Of a stretch of DNA of 64,000 nucleotides, positions 1 to 9,789 are shown piece after piece. The stretch comes from an uncultured Aquimarina sp. (GTDB taxonomy: Bacteria; Bacteroidota; Bacteroidia; Flavobacteriales; Flavobacteriaceae), in the NCBI GenBank assembly GCA_947493035.1, contig CANLOW010000003.1, positions 248,001 through 312,000 on the forward strand. Reading direction: 5' to 3'. The position numbers and the translations under genes were made by a program. The notes beneath the pieces are model-generated. The model ran no database searches and was not told the DNA's origin. It was given only the letters and a program-made list of their open reading frames with translations. The first letter of the stretch is position 1. Every line of letters starts with the position of its first letter.

Positions 1-645
1 AAACGATCACATAAATTTTTTCCTATTATAGAACCTATTTTAGAGAAATATGGAATTCCTAACGATTTTAAATATCTTGCTCTTATCGAAAGTGGTCTTA
101 CAAACGTTACATCGAGAGCTGGTGCGACTGGTTTTTGGCAAATCTTGAAGCAAACAGGTAAAGAACTTGGGTTGGAAGTGAATGAAAATGTAGATGAGCG
201 TTATCATGTTGAAAAATCTACTGAGGCTGCTTGTCGATATTTATTACAATCTAAAAAAAGGTTTGGTAGTTGGACTTTAGCTGCTGCTGCATACAATGCA
301 GGAAATGGGCGTATTTCTCAAAGATTAGAAGAACAACAAGCTTCTAATTATTATGATTTACTATTAAATCAAGAAACTGGTCGATATGTTTTCCGTATTG
401 TAGCTGTAAAACATATTCTAAGTAATTCCTATGCTTTTGGTTTTAATTTTGAAGACAAACATCTTTACAACTTAAAAGAAACCTATAAAATACCTATAGA
501 TACAGCAATTACAGACATTGTAAGCTTTGCAAAACACTATAATCTATCTTATAAAGAGTTTAAAATTTACAATCCTTGGTTAAGAGAAAGACATCTTAAT
601 AATAAATCTCGAAAGCAATATATTATCCAAATTCCAAAGAATTAA
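1..645 (+). CDS. Lytic murein transglycosylase, MltD-like (5' end off window)
   Basis: The reading frame is open to the left edge, so only the C-terminal ~214 residues are seen. It has the GH23 soluble-lytic-transglycosylase signature: ALIESGL with the catalytic Glu at about visible residue 30, SRAGATGFWQI at 38-48, a TGKELGL/DER segment, and AAYNAGNG near 97-104. Enzymes of this family cleave the MurNAc-GlcNAc bond of peptidoglycan in the periplasm, forming 1,6-anhydroMurNAc. The order of motifs, with TEAACRYL before AAYNAG and ETGRYVFRI after it, is that of MltD. No LysM repeat is clear in the last 60 residues, although flavobacterial MltD proteins often carry them. The in-frame TTG at 145 is internal coding sequence, not a start. 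Family is secure; the exact subfamily is less so. Confidence 0.93.
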   Translation, partial: KRSHKFFPIIEPILEKYGIPNDFKYLALIESGLTNVTSRAGATGFWQILKQTGKELGLEVNENVDERYHVEKSTEAACRYLLQSKKRFGSWTLAAAAYNAGNGRISQRLEEQQASNYYDLLLNQETGRYVFRIVAVKHILSNSYAFGFNFEDKHLYNLKETYKIPIDTAITDIVSFAKHYNLSYKEFKIYNPWLRERHLNNKSRKQYIIQIPKN

Positions 646-844
646 TTCATTAGATATAACTCTAATTGAATCAACCCTTACAACAGCTTAGTTTATTATT
701 ATAATTGAAATAACTAAAAACTAAGGTATACTTGAATTGAGATTATAATCTACCACCTCAATGCTAGCATATGAGTTATTAGCTAAAAATTACTTTCATT
801 AAAATGCGAGGCAAACCTTAGGGAATTCGCCTCATAATATGGGA

Positions 845-1798
845 TTAAAACACCTTCGAAGCTATGGCTTTGATATTATCTGATTTCCCCATAGAGTAGT
901 AATGCACACAAGGAGCTCCAAACTCAATTAACTCTTTAGACTGTTGAATTGCAAACTCTACTCCTATTTGGCGTACAGCTTTATTATTTTCAGCATTTTC
1001 TATTTCTTTAATCAGAGTCGAAGGCATGTCTAACCAAAAAACTTGAGGAAGCATTTGTAAATGACGCTTTACAGCTACTGGTTTTATTCCTGGTATGATA
1101 GGCACTGTTATACCAATAGCTCTTGCTGCTTCTACGAAATTAAAATAACGCTGATTATCGAAAAACATTTGAGTTACCACATAATCCGCACCCGCATCTA
1201 CCTTTTCTTTCAAACGCCTTAAATCTTCATCTAAACTTGGAGCTTCAATATGCTTTTCTGGGTAACCTGCTACACCTATACAAAAATCAGGCTTATGTTT
1301 CATTTCTACATTTCCATGTAAAAAATTACCTTCATTCATTTTCTTAATTTGTTTTACCAAATCTATCGCATAGTTATGCCCCCCTTTTGCAGCTACAAAG
1401 TATTTCTCTCCTTTCATAGGATCCCCTCGTAAAGCCACAAGGTTGTCAATACCTAAATAATGACAATCTATTAATAAATATTCTGTTTCTTCTTTTGTAA
1501 ACCCTCCGCATAATACATGAGGAATTGCATCCACATTATACTTGTATTGTAAAGAAGCACAAATACCAACCGTACCAGGTCTCATTCGAGTAATTTTTCT
1601 ATCAAAAAGACCATCTTTTTCGATATAAACATATTCTTCCCTTGAAGTTGTTACATCTATAAATGGAGGATTAAACTCCATTAATGGATCAATATTAGCA
1701 TATAAATCATTGATATTACTCCCTTTTTGAGGTGGTACTATTTCAAAAGAAAACAATGCTTTCCCTTTTGATTTCTCTATGTGCTCTGTTACTTTCAT
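845..1798 (-). CDS. metF: Methylenetetrahydrofolate reductase
   Basis: A 317-residue protein of the FAD-dependent MTHFR family, which reduces 5,10-methylene-THF to 5-methyl-THF for methionine synthesis in the cytoplasm. The N-terminal FSFEIVPP motif holds the catalytic Glu (about residue 19). It is followed by the TIM-barrel hallmarks LVALRGDP (folate/FAD site), GVAGYPEKH and ADYVVTQMFFD. The length matches bacterial MetF. The ATG at 1798 begins just before the barrel, so the start is secure. It is a single minus-strand gene, with no methionine synthase beside it. A TATTTTTG box, on the minus strand at 1818-1825, fits the Bacteroidota -7 element but has no clear -33 partner. Confidence 0.96.
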   Translation of the reverse strand: MKVTEHIEKSKGKALFSFEIVPPQKGSNINDLYANIDPLMEFNPPFIDVTTSREEYVYIEKDGLFDRKITRMRPGTVGICASLQYKYNVDAIPHVLCGGFTKEETEYLLIDCHYLGIDNLVALRGDPMKGEKYFVAAKGGHNYAIDLVKQIKKMNEGNFLHGNVEMKHKPDFCIGVAGYPEKHIEAPSLDEDLRRLKEKVDAGADYVVTQMFFDNQRYFNFVEAARAIGITVPIIPGIKPVAVKRHLQMLPQVFWLDMPSTLIKEIENAENNKAVRQIGVEFAIQQSKELIEFGAPCVHYYSMGKSDNIKAIASKVF

Positions 1799-2065
1799 TT
1801 ACAAAAATTCTGATAGACAAAAATAAGACATAGCCTAATAGTTTGCTATTATTAAGAAAGGTTTTTGAAACTATAGCCTAAGTTTTAAAAATCATTAAAC
1901 ACCTTGAAGTAAACCTTCGATGGTTCACAAGTAAGAAGGTTTAATTTCTAAATAGACTTCCGTCTTTATATCTTAAAAATCAATACTAAAGTTGTGTTTT
2001 TTTTAATTAATTGATTGCTGATAATTCAAAATTTGTAATTTTAACTAGAACTAAACTAACGAACT

Positions 2066-2596
2066 ATGATTATTATTTACTCAATTATTGCTTTAATAGC
2101 TTTACCTCTTCTTATTGCTTTATTTATAAAAAAGGAGTATCACGTCCAACGACAAATAATACTAAACAAGAACAAAAGTGATGTATTTCATTACCTAAAA
2201 TTTCTAAAAAACCACGAAGCTTTTTCTCCTTGGTCTGAATTAGATCCTAAAATGGAACGATCTTTTACAGGTACCGATGGACAACGAGGTTTTATATTAC
2301 GATGGGAAAGCAACCAGAAACAAGTAGGTATTGGAGAACAAGAAATTGCTAATGTAATCCCTGAAAACCGTCTTGAATATAAATTTAGATTCTACAAGCC
2401 CTTTAAAGCTCTAAAAGACACAGGATACTTACAACTATCCGAAATTGAACAGGGAACAACTAAAGTAGTATGGGGTTTTGATGGAAAGTTAAACTACCCT
2501 GGAAATATTGTGAGTTTATTTATGAATTTTGATAATATGATTGGAGACTCTTTTGAGAAAGGATTAAGTAATTTAAAAGAAATTTTCGAAAAATAA
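2066..2596 (+). CDS. SRPBCC family protein (first of a tandem pair)
   Basis: A 176-residue protein with an N-terminal hydrophobic segment (residues 2-22) followed by a START/Bet v1-like (SRPBCC, polyketide-cyclase-type) fold: the KEYHVQRQI strand, a helix, then NRLEYKFRFYKPF, and a C-terminal amphipathic helix ending in SFEKGLSNLKEI. Such proteins bind hydrophobic ligands in a deep pocket, but the ligand of this subgroup is not known. The N-terminal segment probably anchors it to the inner membrane. It is followed after 9 bases by a paralog with the same architecture, so both are probably one transcript. Confidence 0.85.
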   Translation: MIIIYSIIALIALPLLIALFIKKEYHVQRQIILNKNKSDVFHYLKFLKNHEAFSPWSELDPKMERSFTGTDGQRGFILRWESNQKQVGIGEQEIANVIPENRLEYKFRFYKPFKALKDTGYLQLSEIEQGTTKVVWGFDGKLNYPGNIVSLFMNFDNMIGDSFEKGLSNLKEIFEK

Positions 2597-2605
2597 TTTA
2601 GAATC

Positions 2606-3133
2606 ATGAAAAAAATTATTCTTGTAATACTGGCCCTCATAGCTTTACCACTTGTAATAGCTTTATTTTTGAAAAAATCGTATCATGTAGAACGATCAAT
2701 AACAATCGACAAAAGTCAATCTGAGATTTACAATTTCATAAAATATGTAAAGAATCAGAAAAAGTTTGCTGTTTGGTCTCAATATGACCCTAACCAAAAA
2801 GATAGCTATATTGGAACAGATGGTGAAGTTGGCTTCATTAATAAATGGGAAAGTGATCATGAAAAAGTAGGCGTTGGAGAAATGAAAGTATTTAAAATGA
2901 CTCCTTATTCGCGAATTGATTACAAGTTCAAATTCTATGAACCTTTCGAGGCTCTTGATGACTCTGGTTATTTTCAGTTAGAAAAATTAAACGCTAATAA
3001 AACTAAAGTAATCTGGGGTTACGATGGTAAAATGGAATATCCATCTAATATTTTATTACTTTTTCTGAATTTTGAAGAAATGATTGGTGAAGATTTCAGT
3101 AAAGGATTAAAAAATTTAAAAGAAATCTTATGA
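2606..3133 (+). CDS. SRPBCC family protein (second of a tandem pair)
   Basis: A 175-residue paralog of the preceding gene. It has the same N-terminal membrane segment (ALIALPLVIALFLKKSYHVE) and the same order of landmarks (GTDGEVGF, KFKFYEPFEAL, VIWGYDGKMEYPSNI, SKGLKNLKEI). The two proteins look roughly half identical along their whole length, indicating tandem duplication. The 9-base gap suggests cotranscription. A strong hairpin terminator lies about 95 bases downstream. Ligand and role are unknown. Confidence 0.85.
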   Translation: MKKIILVILALIALPLVIALFLKKSYHVERSITIDKSQSEIYNFIKYVKNQKKFAVWSQYDPNQKDSYIGTDGEVGFINKWESDHEKVGVGEMKVFKMTPYSRIDYKFKFYEPFEALDDSGYFQLEKLNANKTKVIWGYDGKMEYPSNILLLFLNFEEMIGEDFSKGLKNLKEIL

Positions 3134-3228
3134 CTTTTAATGAATATCCGTAGTTAATAATATTACATGCTTATTTGTCATTCCTAACTTGATAAGCAAT
3201 TTCACCCTATTGATTTTGTACATTTAAT

Positions 3229-3272
3229 AAGAACTGCGTCATCTTAAAATTGCTCAAAATGACGCAGTTCTT
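3229..3272. terminator. Bidirectional hairpin terminator
   Basis: A perfect 14-bp inverted repeat (3229-3242 and 3259-3272, arms reading aagaactgcgtcat/atgacgcagttctt) with a 16-base loop. T-rich sequence follows on the plus strand and the arms themselves end in AA/TT. It lies between the convergent SRPBCC pair (+) and MoxR/VWA operon (-) and could serve both. Confidence 0.8.
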
Positions 3273-3411
3273 GTTATTATTTATTACAGATATTCAAATA
3301 ATTTTTTCTTAATATTAATATACTAATAAATGATCTAAAAGCTACAGCTTAAATTATTACTAGACAAATTGTTATATTAATTAAAATAACTGATACCTTT
3401 TTAAATCTAGC

Positions 3412-4875
3412 TTAAATACCTCTTATATAATTCCCAATAACATCTCTAAATTCAAAGCCTTTATCTAATTTTTGCTTACTCAGTTTTTTGAATTCAACTA
3501 ACCCCCAAAGCAAAAATTCTTTCATAAAGTAGGTATCTTCTTTGATTAAATCTGATTGATACTCTTTCAATATTTTATTTAAGGGTTCAACCAAATCTAA
3601 TTGTTCTTCATAAGCGTCAGTTTCCATAGTATTAGGTAACTCGAAACCTTGACCGTCATAAAACCATTTCATTATTTCATCATAAGGAGTTTGTTGATTT
3701 TGTCGCTCTAATTTCTCTATTTTAGGGAAATATTGAGGGAATAATGTAGTAATGGCTTCTTGTATTAAAATCATAGCCACCGAAGCCGCACCTTCTTGTT
3801 CTCCTTCATACACCAATTCTATCTTTCCATTGATGGCAGGAATCACTGACATGAAATCACTTAATCTCACGGAAGTACGATCTTCATCATTTTGAAGCAT
3901 TCGTAACTCAGCTGCACTTAACAAATTTTCATAAGCAGTGATACTCATTCGAGCACTCACTCCACTTTTAGTATCTACATATTCACTTTTTCGAGCTTCA
4001 AAACCAATTTGTTCTAGTAGATCTTTAGCCAATTCAGGTACATAGACTCCTTGAGATTGCCTTGCATCAGATTTAGCTTCCTGTTGTGTAATGGTTTTTG
4101 CAATTTCTATCGTTTCAGGATAATGAGTTAAAATTTGTGAACCAATACGATCTTTTAGCGGTGTGATAATGCTTCCTCTATTGGTATAATCTTCTGGGTT
4201 AGCTGTAAAAATAAATTGCATATCTAAATTTAGACGCAACTTAAAACCTCTAATTTGCACATCACCTTCCTGTAAAATATTGAATAAAGCTACTTGTATT
4301 CTTGCCTGTAAATCTGGTAATTCATTAATTACAAAAATACAACGATTAGCACGGGGAATCATTCCGTAGTGGATTACACGATCATCTGCATAAGACAACT
4401 TTAAATTGGCTGCTTTTATTGGGTCTACATCTCCTATAATATCCGCAACAGTTACATCTGGTGTTGCTAACTTTTCTGCAAAACGATCTTCTCTATGTAA
4501 CCAACTAATTGGTGTTAGATCCCCTTTTTCTTCAATCAGCTCAATTGCATATCGTGATATCGGTTGCAATGGATCATCATTGATTTCAGAACCTTCTACA
4601 ACTGGTATATACTCATCTAAAAGAGTAATCATCTGGCGAGCAATTCTTGTTTTCGCTTGACCTCGAAGCCCTAATAAATTAATATTATGCTTTGATAAAA
4701 TAGCTCTTTGTAATTCTGGAATCACCGAATTTTCGTATCCGTGTATTCCTTTAAAACAAGATTCATTTTGTTTTAACTTACTAATTAAATTATCTCGTAA
4801 TTCATCTTTTATACTTTTACTTTTATAACCTACTTGCTTTAATTCGCCTAGTGTTTTCAATTGTATAAAATCCAT
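3412..4875 (-). CDS. MoxR/magnesium-chelatase-like AAA+ ATPase
   Basis: A 487-residue AAA+ protein with a Walker A loop LGLRGQAKTRIA (about residues 68-79), a Walker B-like stretch CIFVINELPDL with NE in place of DE, a sensor region FIFTANPEDYTN, and a C-terminal helical lid. It resembles the BchI/MoxR-type ATPases that work with VWA-domain partners to remodel or insert metals into target proteins. It follows the VWA gene after 9 bases in the same direction, so the two almost certainly form one complex. No porphyrin or cobalamin genes are nearby, so a true Mg-chelatase role is unlikely. The target is unknown. Confidence 0.88.
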   Translation of the reverse strand: MDFIQLKTLGELKQVGYKSKSIKDELRDNLISKLKQNESCFKGIHGYENSVIPELQRAILSKHNINLLGLRGQAKTRIARQMITLLDEYIPVVEGSEINDDPLQPISRYAIELIEEKGDLTPISWLHREDRFAEKLATPDVTVADIIGDVDPIKAANLKLSYADDRVIHYGMIPRANRCIFVINELPDLQARIQVALFNILQEGDVQIRGFKLRLNLDMQFIFTANPEDYTNRGSIITPLKDRIGSQILTHYPETIEIAKTITQQEAKSDARQSQGVYVPELAKDLLEQIGFEARKSEYVDTKSGVSARMSITAYENLLSAAELRMLQNDEDRTSVRLSDFMSVIPAINGKIELVYEGEQEGAASVAMILIQEAITTLFPQYFPKIEKLERQNQQTPYDEIMKWFYDGQGFELPNTMETDAYEEQLDLVEPLNKILKEYQSDLIKEDTYFMKEFLLWGLVEFKKLSKQKLDKGFEFRDVIGNYIRGI

Positions 4876-4884
4876 AAAGTAGTT

Positions 4885-6024
4885 TTATCCTTTTATTCTT
4901 TTTTTTCTATTTTGTTCGTAATCTTCAAAAATCATTTCTCCAAGACCTTTTAAACCTGTGTAAAACGCTTTTCCTTGATTGGCTTTAGTGAATGCTTCAA
5001 CGAATTCCATTAAGTAACTATCATGAGCTATCATAAAAGTGGTTATTGGAATATGTAATTTCCTAGCCTGTTGTGCCATTGCATAACACTTATTTACAAT
5101 GTATTTATCTAAACCATTACTATTTTTATAAAACCTACCATCTGGTAAGCGCATACAACTAGGCTTCCCATCGGTTATCACAAAAATTTGCTTGTTGGTA
5201 TTTCGTTTTCTTCTCAGCAAATCCATAGCTAATTGTAATCCTGCTACAGTATTTGTGTGATAGGGCCCAACATTTAAGTAAGGTATATCGGCAATATCAA
5301 TACGCCAAGATTCATTTCCAAAAACTATTATATCGAGAGTGTCTTTAGGGTATCGAGTAGTAATTAATTCGGCTAATGCCATGGCTACTTTTTTTGCCGG
5401 AGTAATTCGATCTTCTCCATACAAAATCATACTATGACTAATATCAATCATCAACACAGTACTCATCTGTGATTTGTGATTCGTTTCATGTACGACTAAA
5501 TCATCTTCTGTTAATTGAAATCCATTTTGTAACCCGTGATTAACCTGTGCATTTCTGAGGCTTTCCGTAATAGAAACCTGCTCTATACCGTCTCCGAAAC
5601 GATAATTGCGAAACTCACCTGTTCGCTCATCACCTGCTCCTATTTTCTGCGTATTATGATTTCCTGATCCTGACTTTCTTAATTTTCCAAAAATTTGATT
5701 TAAAGCACGTTGACGTATTTCCCTTTCTGTCTTAGCTGTGATCGATTTTTGACCATTTCCATCTGGCTGTATTTCTTCTCGGATATAGCCTTTTTTCTTT
5801 AAATCTTCTTCAAAATCTTCTAAGGTATATTCAGAAGTAGTTAAGCCATACTCATTGTCCAATTCTCTTAACCAATCCAATGCTTCATCGACATCTCCTG
5901 AAGTATGAGTGATAAGTTCTTTAAAAATATCTAGTAATTTATCAAAAATACTCTGCTCATCGGCCTCGTACTTTTTAAAAACAAAACCTCTATTTCTATA
6001 ATCCTTTCCTGTCATAATTCTCAA
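4885..6024 (-). CDS. VWA-domain protein, partner of the MoxR-like ATPase
   Basis: A 379-residue protein. The N-terminal ~170 residues are charged and helical. The C-terminal half is a von Willebrand factor A domain with a MIDAS motif DISHS (in LMIDISHSMILYG), a conserved Thr in the HTNTVAGLQLA segment, and IFVITDGKPS. VWA domains bind a divalent metal and make protein contacts; paired with a MoxR-type ATPase they act as adaptors for target remodelling. It is the first gene of a two-gene operon with the ATPase. The start at 6024 gives a sensible N-terminus, MRIMTGKDYRNRG; an alternative start at the second Met would remove only three residues. Confidence 0.88.
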   Translation of the reverse strand: MRIMTGKDYRNRGFVFKKYEADEQSIFDKLLDIFKELITHTSGDVDEALDWLRELDNEYGLTTSEYTLEDFEEDLKKKGYIREEIQPDGNGQKSITAKTEREIRQRALNQIFGKLRKSGSGNHNTQKIGAGDERTGEFRNYRFGDGIEQVSITESLRNAQVNHGLQNGFQLTEDDLVVHETNHKSQMSTVLMIDISHSMILYGEDRITPAKKVAMALAELITTRYPKDTLDIIVFGNESWRIDIADIPYLNVGPYHTNTVAGLQLAMDLLRRKRNTNKQIFVITDGKPSCMRLPDGRFYKNSNGLDKYIVNKCYAMAQQARKLHIPITTFMIAHDSYLMEFVEAFTKANQGKAFYTGLKGLGEMIFEDYEQNRKKRIKG

Positions 6025-6135
6025 TTTACGTAATTGAAAAACTATAGACTAATATTACAACCTCTACTTAGACTAAAATTTTGTTAAATCAAGCCGAATC
6101 TTGATGCTATAAGCAGTTAGCTTTAGGCTATAAGC

Positions 6136-6176
6136 AACCAACCCCTTGAAAACTTAAAGTTTTCAAGGGGTTGGTT
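6136..6176. terminator. 20-bp near-perfect palindrome, terminator-like
   Basis: Arms 6136-6155 and 6157-6176 are exact reverse complements (20 bp each) around a single central base. T-rich DNA follows on the plus strand. It lies between the stop of lpdA at 6231 and the start of the VWA gene, both on the minus strand, so it most likely terminates lpdA transcripts. The arms are unusually long and the loop unusually short, so a cruciform or a palindromic repeat family member is also possible. Confidence 0.65.
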
Positions 6177-6230
6177 TTAATAATACATTACGATTTCTTA
6201 ATAAGCCTAAAGCCTATATCGCCTAAAGCT

Positions 6231-7637
6231 TTATACATGTAATGCTCTATCTTCTGTCGCAGCTAAAGCTGCCTCTTTTATAGCTTCTGTAAAAGTTGGG
6301 TGCGCATGACTCATACGAGCAATATCTTCAGCACTTGCTCTGTATTCCATAGCCACTACAGCTTCAGCAATTAAATCAGCACAACGTGCTCCAACCATAT
6401 GCACTCCTAATATTTCATCAGTTGTAGCATCGGCTAGAATTTTCACAAAACCATCTAAATCTGCACTAGCACGAGAACGCCCTAAAGCACGAAATGGAAA
6501 TTTACCTTCTTTATATTTTACACCATTTGCCTTTAATTGCTCTTCTGTTTGTCCTACTCCAGCAACTTCTGGCCAAGTATACACAACACCTGGAATTAAA
6601 TTATAATCTATATGAGGTTTTTGTCCTGCTAATGTTTCAGCTACTAATACTCCTTCTTCCTCAGCTTTATGAGCAAGCATTGCACCAGCTACTACATCAC
6701 CAATAGCATAAATATTAGAAACCGAAGTTTGTAAATGTCCATTCGTAGGTATTTGTCCTTTTTCATTTGTAGTAATACCTACATTTTCTAGACCTAGGCC
6801 ATCAGTATAAGGCTTTCTTCCTATAGCTACTAAACAATAATCTCCTTTAAATTCTACTTCTTGTTCTTTCTTATCTGTAACTTTCAATACAACTTCATCT
6901 CCTGTATTGGTTACATCTTTTACACAATGCTTTAAAAAGAATTTTACTCCTTGTTTTTTCATTGCTTTTGTTAATTCTTTAGAGCAAGCGCTATCCATAT
7001 TAGGAATAATACGATCTGCATATTCTATCACAGAAACTTCCGATCCTAATCTTTTATATACTTGACCAAGCTCTAAACCGATAACTCCTCCCCCAATTAC
7101 CATTAGGTGCTTCGGAATCTCTTTTAACTCTAAAGCTTCAGTAGAAGTAATTACCCTAGTACCATCAATTTCTGCAAAAGGCAAAGATGAAGCACTAGAA
7201 CCAGTAGCAATAATAGTTTGCTTAGCTTCTATTTCTGAAGTAGTCCCATCTTCAGCAGTAACTACGATATGTGTAGCATCTTTAAAACTACCTATACCAT
7301 TGATGACTTCAATATTGTTTTTCTTCATCAAAAATTGAACCCCATCACAAGTTTGATCTACTACAGATTGCTTACGAGCGATCATTTTTTCTAGATTCGC
7401 CTTAATATCTCCAGAAATCTCTATTCCATGATCAGCAAAATGTTTCGTTGCATGTTCATAATGGTGAGAAGAATCTAATAAGGCTTTACTTGGAATACAC
7501 CCTACATTCAAACAAGTACCCCCTAAGGTTTTTCGTTTTTCAATAATAGCAGTTTTCATTCCTAATTGCGCACAACGAATGGCAGCAACGTATCCTCCAG
7601 GTCCAGAACCTATAACAGCAACATCAAAAGAGCTCAT
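6231..7637 (-). CDS. lpdA: Dihydrolipoyl dehydrogenase (E3)
   Basis: A 468-residue flavoprotein disulfide reductase that reoxidises dihydrolipoamide of the 2-oxoacid dehydrogenase and glycine-cleavage complexes, using FAD and NAD+. Seen in order: the FAD Rossmann motif GSGPGGYVAAIRCAQLG at residues 10-26, the redox disulfide GGTCLNVGCIPSK, the NAD-binding GGGVIGLELG, the second FAD contact AIGDV, and the C-terminal interface with the catalytic His-Glu pair in HAHPTFTEAIKE. Full length, start secure. It stands alone, without E1/E2 genes, as is common in flavobacteria where one E3 serves several complexes. Confidence 0.97.
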   Translation of the reverse strand: MSSFDVAVIGSGPGGYVAAIRCAQLGMKTAIIEKRKTLGGTCLNVGCIPSKALLDSSHHYEHATKHFADHGIEISGDIKANLEKMIARKQSVVDQTCDGVQFLMKKNNIEVINGIGSFKDATHIVVTAEDGTTSEIEAKQTIIATGSSASSLPFAEIDGTRVITSTEALELKEIPKHLMVIGGGVIGLELGQVYKRLGSEVSVIEYADRIIPNMDSACSKELTKAMKKQGVKFFLKHCVKDVTNTGDEVVLKVTDKKEQEVEFKGDYCLVAIGRKPYTDGLGLENVGITTNEKGQIPTNGHLQTSVSNIYAIGDVVAGAMLAHKAEEEGVLVAETLAGQKPHIDYNLIPGVVYTWPEVAGVGQTEEQLKANGVKYKEGKFPFRALGRSRASADLDGFVKILADATTDEILGVHMVGARCADLIAEAVVAMEYRASAEDIARMSHAHPTFTEAIKEAALAATEDRALHV

Positions 7638-7671
7638 AATAAACTTTACTTTTTAATTCAATTTTTTCAAT

Positions 7672-7700
7672 ACGAACAAATGTACAAATGTTTTGTTCGT
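7672..7700 (-). promoter_or_regulatory. Promoter with inverted repeat upstream of lpdA
   Basis: On the minus strand, 7684-7677 reads TACATTTG, an exact match to the Bacteroidota -7 consensus TAnnTTTG, 39 bases before the lpdA start. The box lies inside an inverted repeat with perfect 9-bp arms (acgaacaaa at 7672-7680 and tttgttcgt at 7692-7700), which could be an operator. No -33 TTG at ideal spacing is clear. Confidence 0.5.
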
Positions 7701-7872
7701 AAACTGTTTAATTCCTTTCAAAAAATAAGTAGTAATACGTAGACATATAATTTCTTAGTATCTTAATTTTTCGACAATACTTATCTTCAATTTTAGATCG
7801 AATGTAAAAATCTACGACTGACTAAGAAATAAACAATGTTTCCTATATTGCGATTATAATCATTACCATATT

Positions 7873-9462
7873 ATGAAGTATTTACTTTTTGTAATCTCTA
7901 TATTATCTTTATTATCGATCGGTGCTTGTAGAAATGATTTTGATGACGTATCAATCAATAATGGTCAGTTGAGTTTTTCTAAAGACTCTATTCACTTAGA
8001 CACTTTATTTACACGTGTAAGGTCTAGTACTAAACGATTTTCAATAAAAAACACTTCCGGAAATGATATCATTATACCAAAAATAATGTTAGAAAGAGGC
8101 ACAAATTCTTTTTATACTTTAAACATAAATGGACTTCCCGGCCCAGATTCACCACTTACTCCTGATTCTGGTAAAGTATTCGAGAACATCGAAATTTTAG
8201 CTAATGATAGTATTTTCGGTTTTATTGAAACTACACTTGACTTTGAAAAGGTGAAAGATGATTTAAATGAAAATGGAGAATATGCTGATAAACTTCTTTT
8301 TGAATCACCTAATGGAGATCAAGATATTAAACTATTTACGAAAATTAATGATGCTAATTTTGTCTTTAATGATTCAGATAACCCAGAGAGAACAATTAGA
8401 AATATAATGACTGATCAGACGGATGAATTAGGAGAACCTATTATACTTGAAGCTTATAATCTTTCTTCTGATGAATTAACAATTAATAATGATAAAGCTT
8501 TTGTAATCTACGGGTATGCAATAGTACCCAGTGGAGAAACTTTGTTAATTAATGCAGGAAGTCGTGTTCATTTTCATGAAAATTCAGGATTAATTGTAGA
8601 AGAAGGTGCACGTGTAGAAATTAAGGGAACATTAAGCACGAATCCTGAAAACATTGAAGAAAGTCTAGTTATTATAGAAGGAGATCGTATTGATGAAGAT
8701 TTCGATATTCTTCCTGGACAATGGGATTTTATTTGGTTACAAAAAGGAGCTACAGCTGACATTTCAAATTGTATCATCAAAAATGCTATTACTCCTTTAC
8801 TTATTGAAGGTAATGGAGATGAAACTACAGCTTCTTTAACTCTAAATAACGTCCAAATATATAATGCGCAAACAGCAGGTATACAAGCAAGGGCTACGAA
8901 TATTGATGCATTTAACTTAGTGATTGATCAAAGTGGAAAAAACAGTTTAAACATTGAAGAAGGTGGTACTTACCAATTTAACCATTGTACTATTGCTAAC
9001 TATTTCGACTTTGGGTTTTCGGGTGTTGCTGTTGGATTAAACAATACTAAAAGAAATGAGAGTACCGTTGTAGATTCTGATTTAGACATTCAATTTTTGA
9101 ATTGTATCATTGATGGACCTGGTGCTTCGGAAATTAGAATCAATAATAGCAATGAAGCTAGTTTAGATATCTCATTTGAAAACTGCTTAATAAAAACTAG
9201 AAGATCTAATATTTCTGAACCTTTATTAGATATTAATAATACTGAAATATTTATGAACTGTATTTTTAATAAAGAAACTGACTTTAAAAACAATTCATTA
9301 AATAAACTGAACATCGGAGAAGATTCTGCTGCTAACGGAAAAGCCAAAATAGAAAATAACGGAATAGATATTATTGGAACTTCCCGAAACTTATCTGCAC
9401 CAGATATTGGAGCTTATGAAAGTGTTGTATTTGAAGACCCAGAAGAAGAGATGACTGAATAG
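7873..9462 (+). CDS. Lipoprotein with parallel beta-helix fold
   Basis: A 529-residue protein starting with a lipoprotein signal peptide; the lipobox SIGAC puts the lipidated Cys at about residue 19. An N-terminal beta-sandwich-like part (30-150) contains TKRFSIKNTSGNDIII, as in flavobacterial surface lipoproteins. From about residue 210 the chain has the short-strand pattern of a right-handed parallel beta-helix (repeated asides such as ISNCIIKN, LTLNNVQIYN, FNHCTIANY, FLNCIIDG, FENCLIKT), ending in the common motif SAPDIGAYE. No catalytic residues of pectate lyases are recognised. Probably exported to the outer membrane; function unknown. It is monocistronic, with about 330 bases of empty DNA after it. 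Confidence 0.8.
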   Translation: MKYLLFVISILSLLSIGACRNDFDDVSINNGQLSFSKDSIHLDTLFTRVRSSTKRFSIKNTSGNDIIIPKIMLERGTNSFYTLNINGLPGPDSPLTPDSGKVFENIEILANDSIFGFIETTLDFEKVKDDLNENGEYADKLLFESPNGDQDIKLFTKINDANFVFNDSDNPERTIRNIMTDQTDELGEPIILEAYNLSSDELTINNDKAFVIYGYAIVPSGETLLINAGSRVHFHENSGLIVEEGARVEIKGTLSTNPENIEESLVIIEGDRIDEDFDILPGQWDFIWLQKGATADISNCIIKNAITPLLIEGNGDETTASLTLNNVQIYNAQTAGIQARATNIDAFNLVIDQSGKNSLNIEEGGTYQFNHCTIANYFDFGFSGVAVGLNNTKRNESTVVDSDLDIQFLNCIIDGPGASEIRINNSNEASLDISFENCLIKTRRSNISEPLLDINNTEIFMNCIFNKETDFKNNSLNKLNIGEDSAANGKAKIENNGIDIIGTSRNLSAPDIGAYESVVFEDPEEEMTE

Positions 9463-9789
9463 ATAATAGATTAATAACAGAATTCTATATCAACAAATTA
9501 TCTACATCAATAGTAGTCGTAATCGAGGTAGATAGCTGTAAAGTAATCTCTATTAATTAGAAAGAAGTATGAATATAGGTCCTCTAAACATTAAGCATTT
9601 GATGACTTTCTAAAGTATATACTAGGTATTAACTACATTTCTAAATAGTAAGATAATAGGTTATATGTTAACTTTGCATGTACAACTCCTATCATATCCA
9701 ATCTCAAAATTAAGTTACAAAACTGTTACAATAAACTAACACCAAACCTCTGGTTTTAGAATATTTGATAAAAATATAAAACCCAACTA
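9463..9789. other. Intergenic stretch with one candidate -7 box
   Basis: No gene is seen in these 327 bases. A TAACTTTG box at 9669-9676 matches TAnnTTTG but lies about 115 bases before tsaE and has no clear -33 partner. No hairpin of note. Confidence 0.4.
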
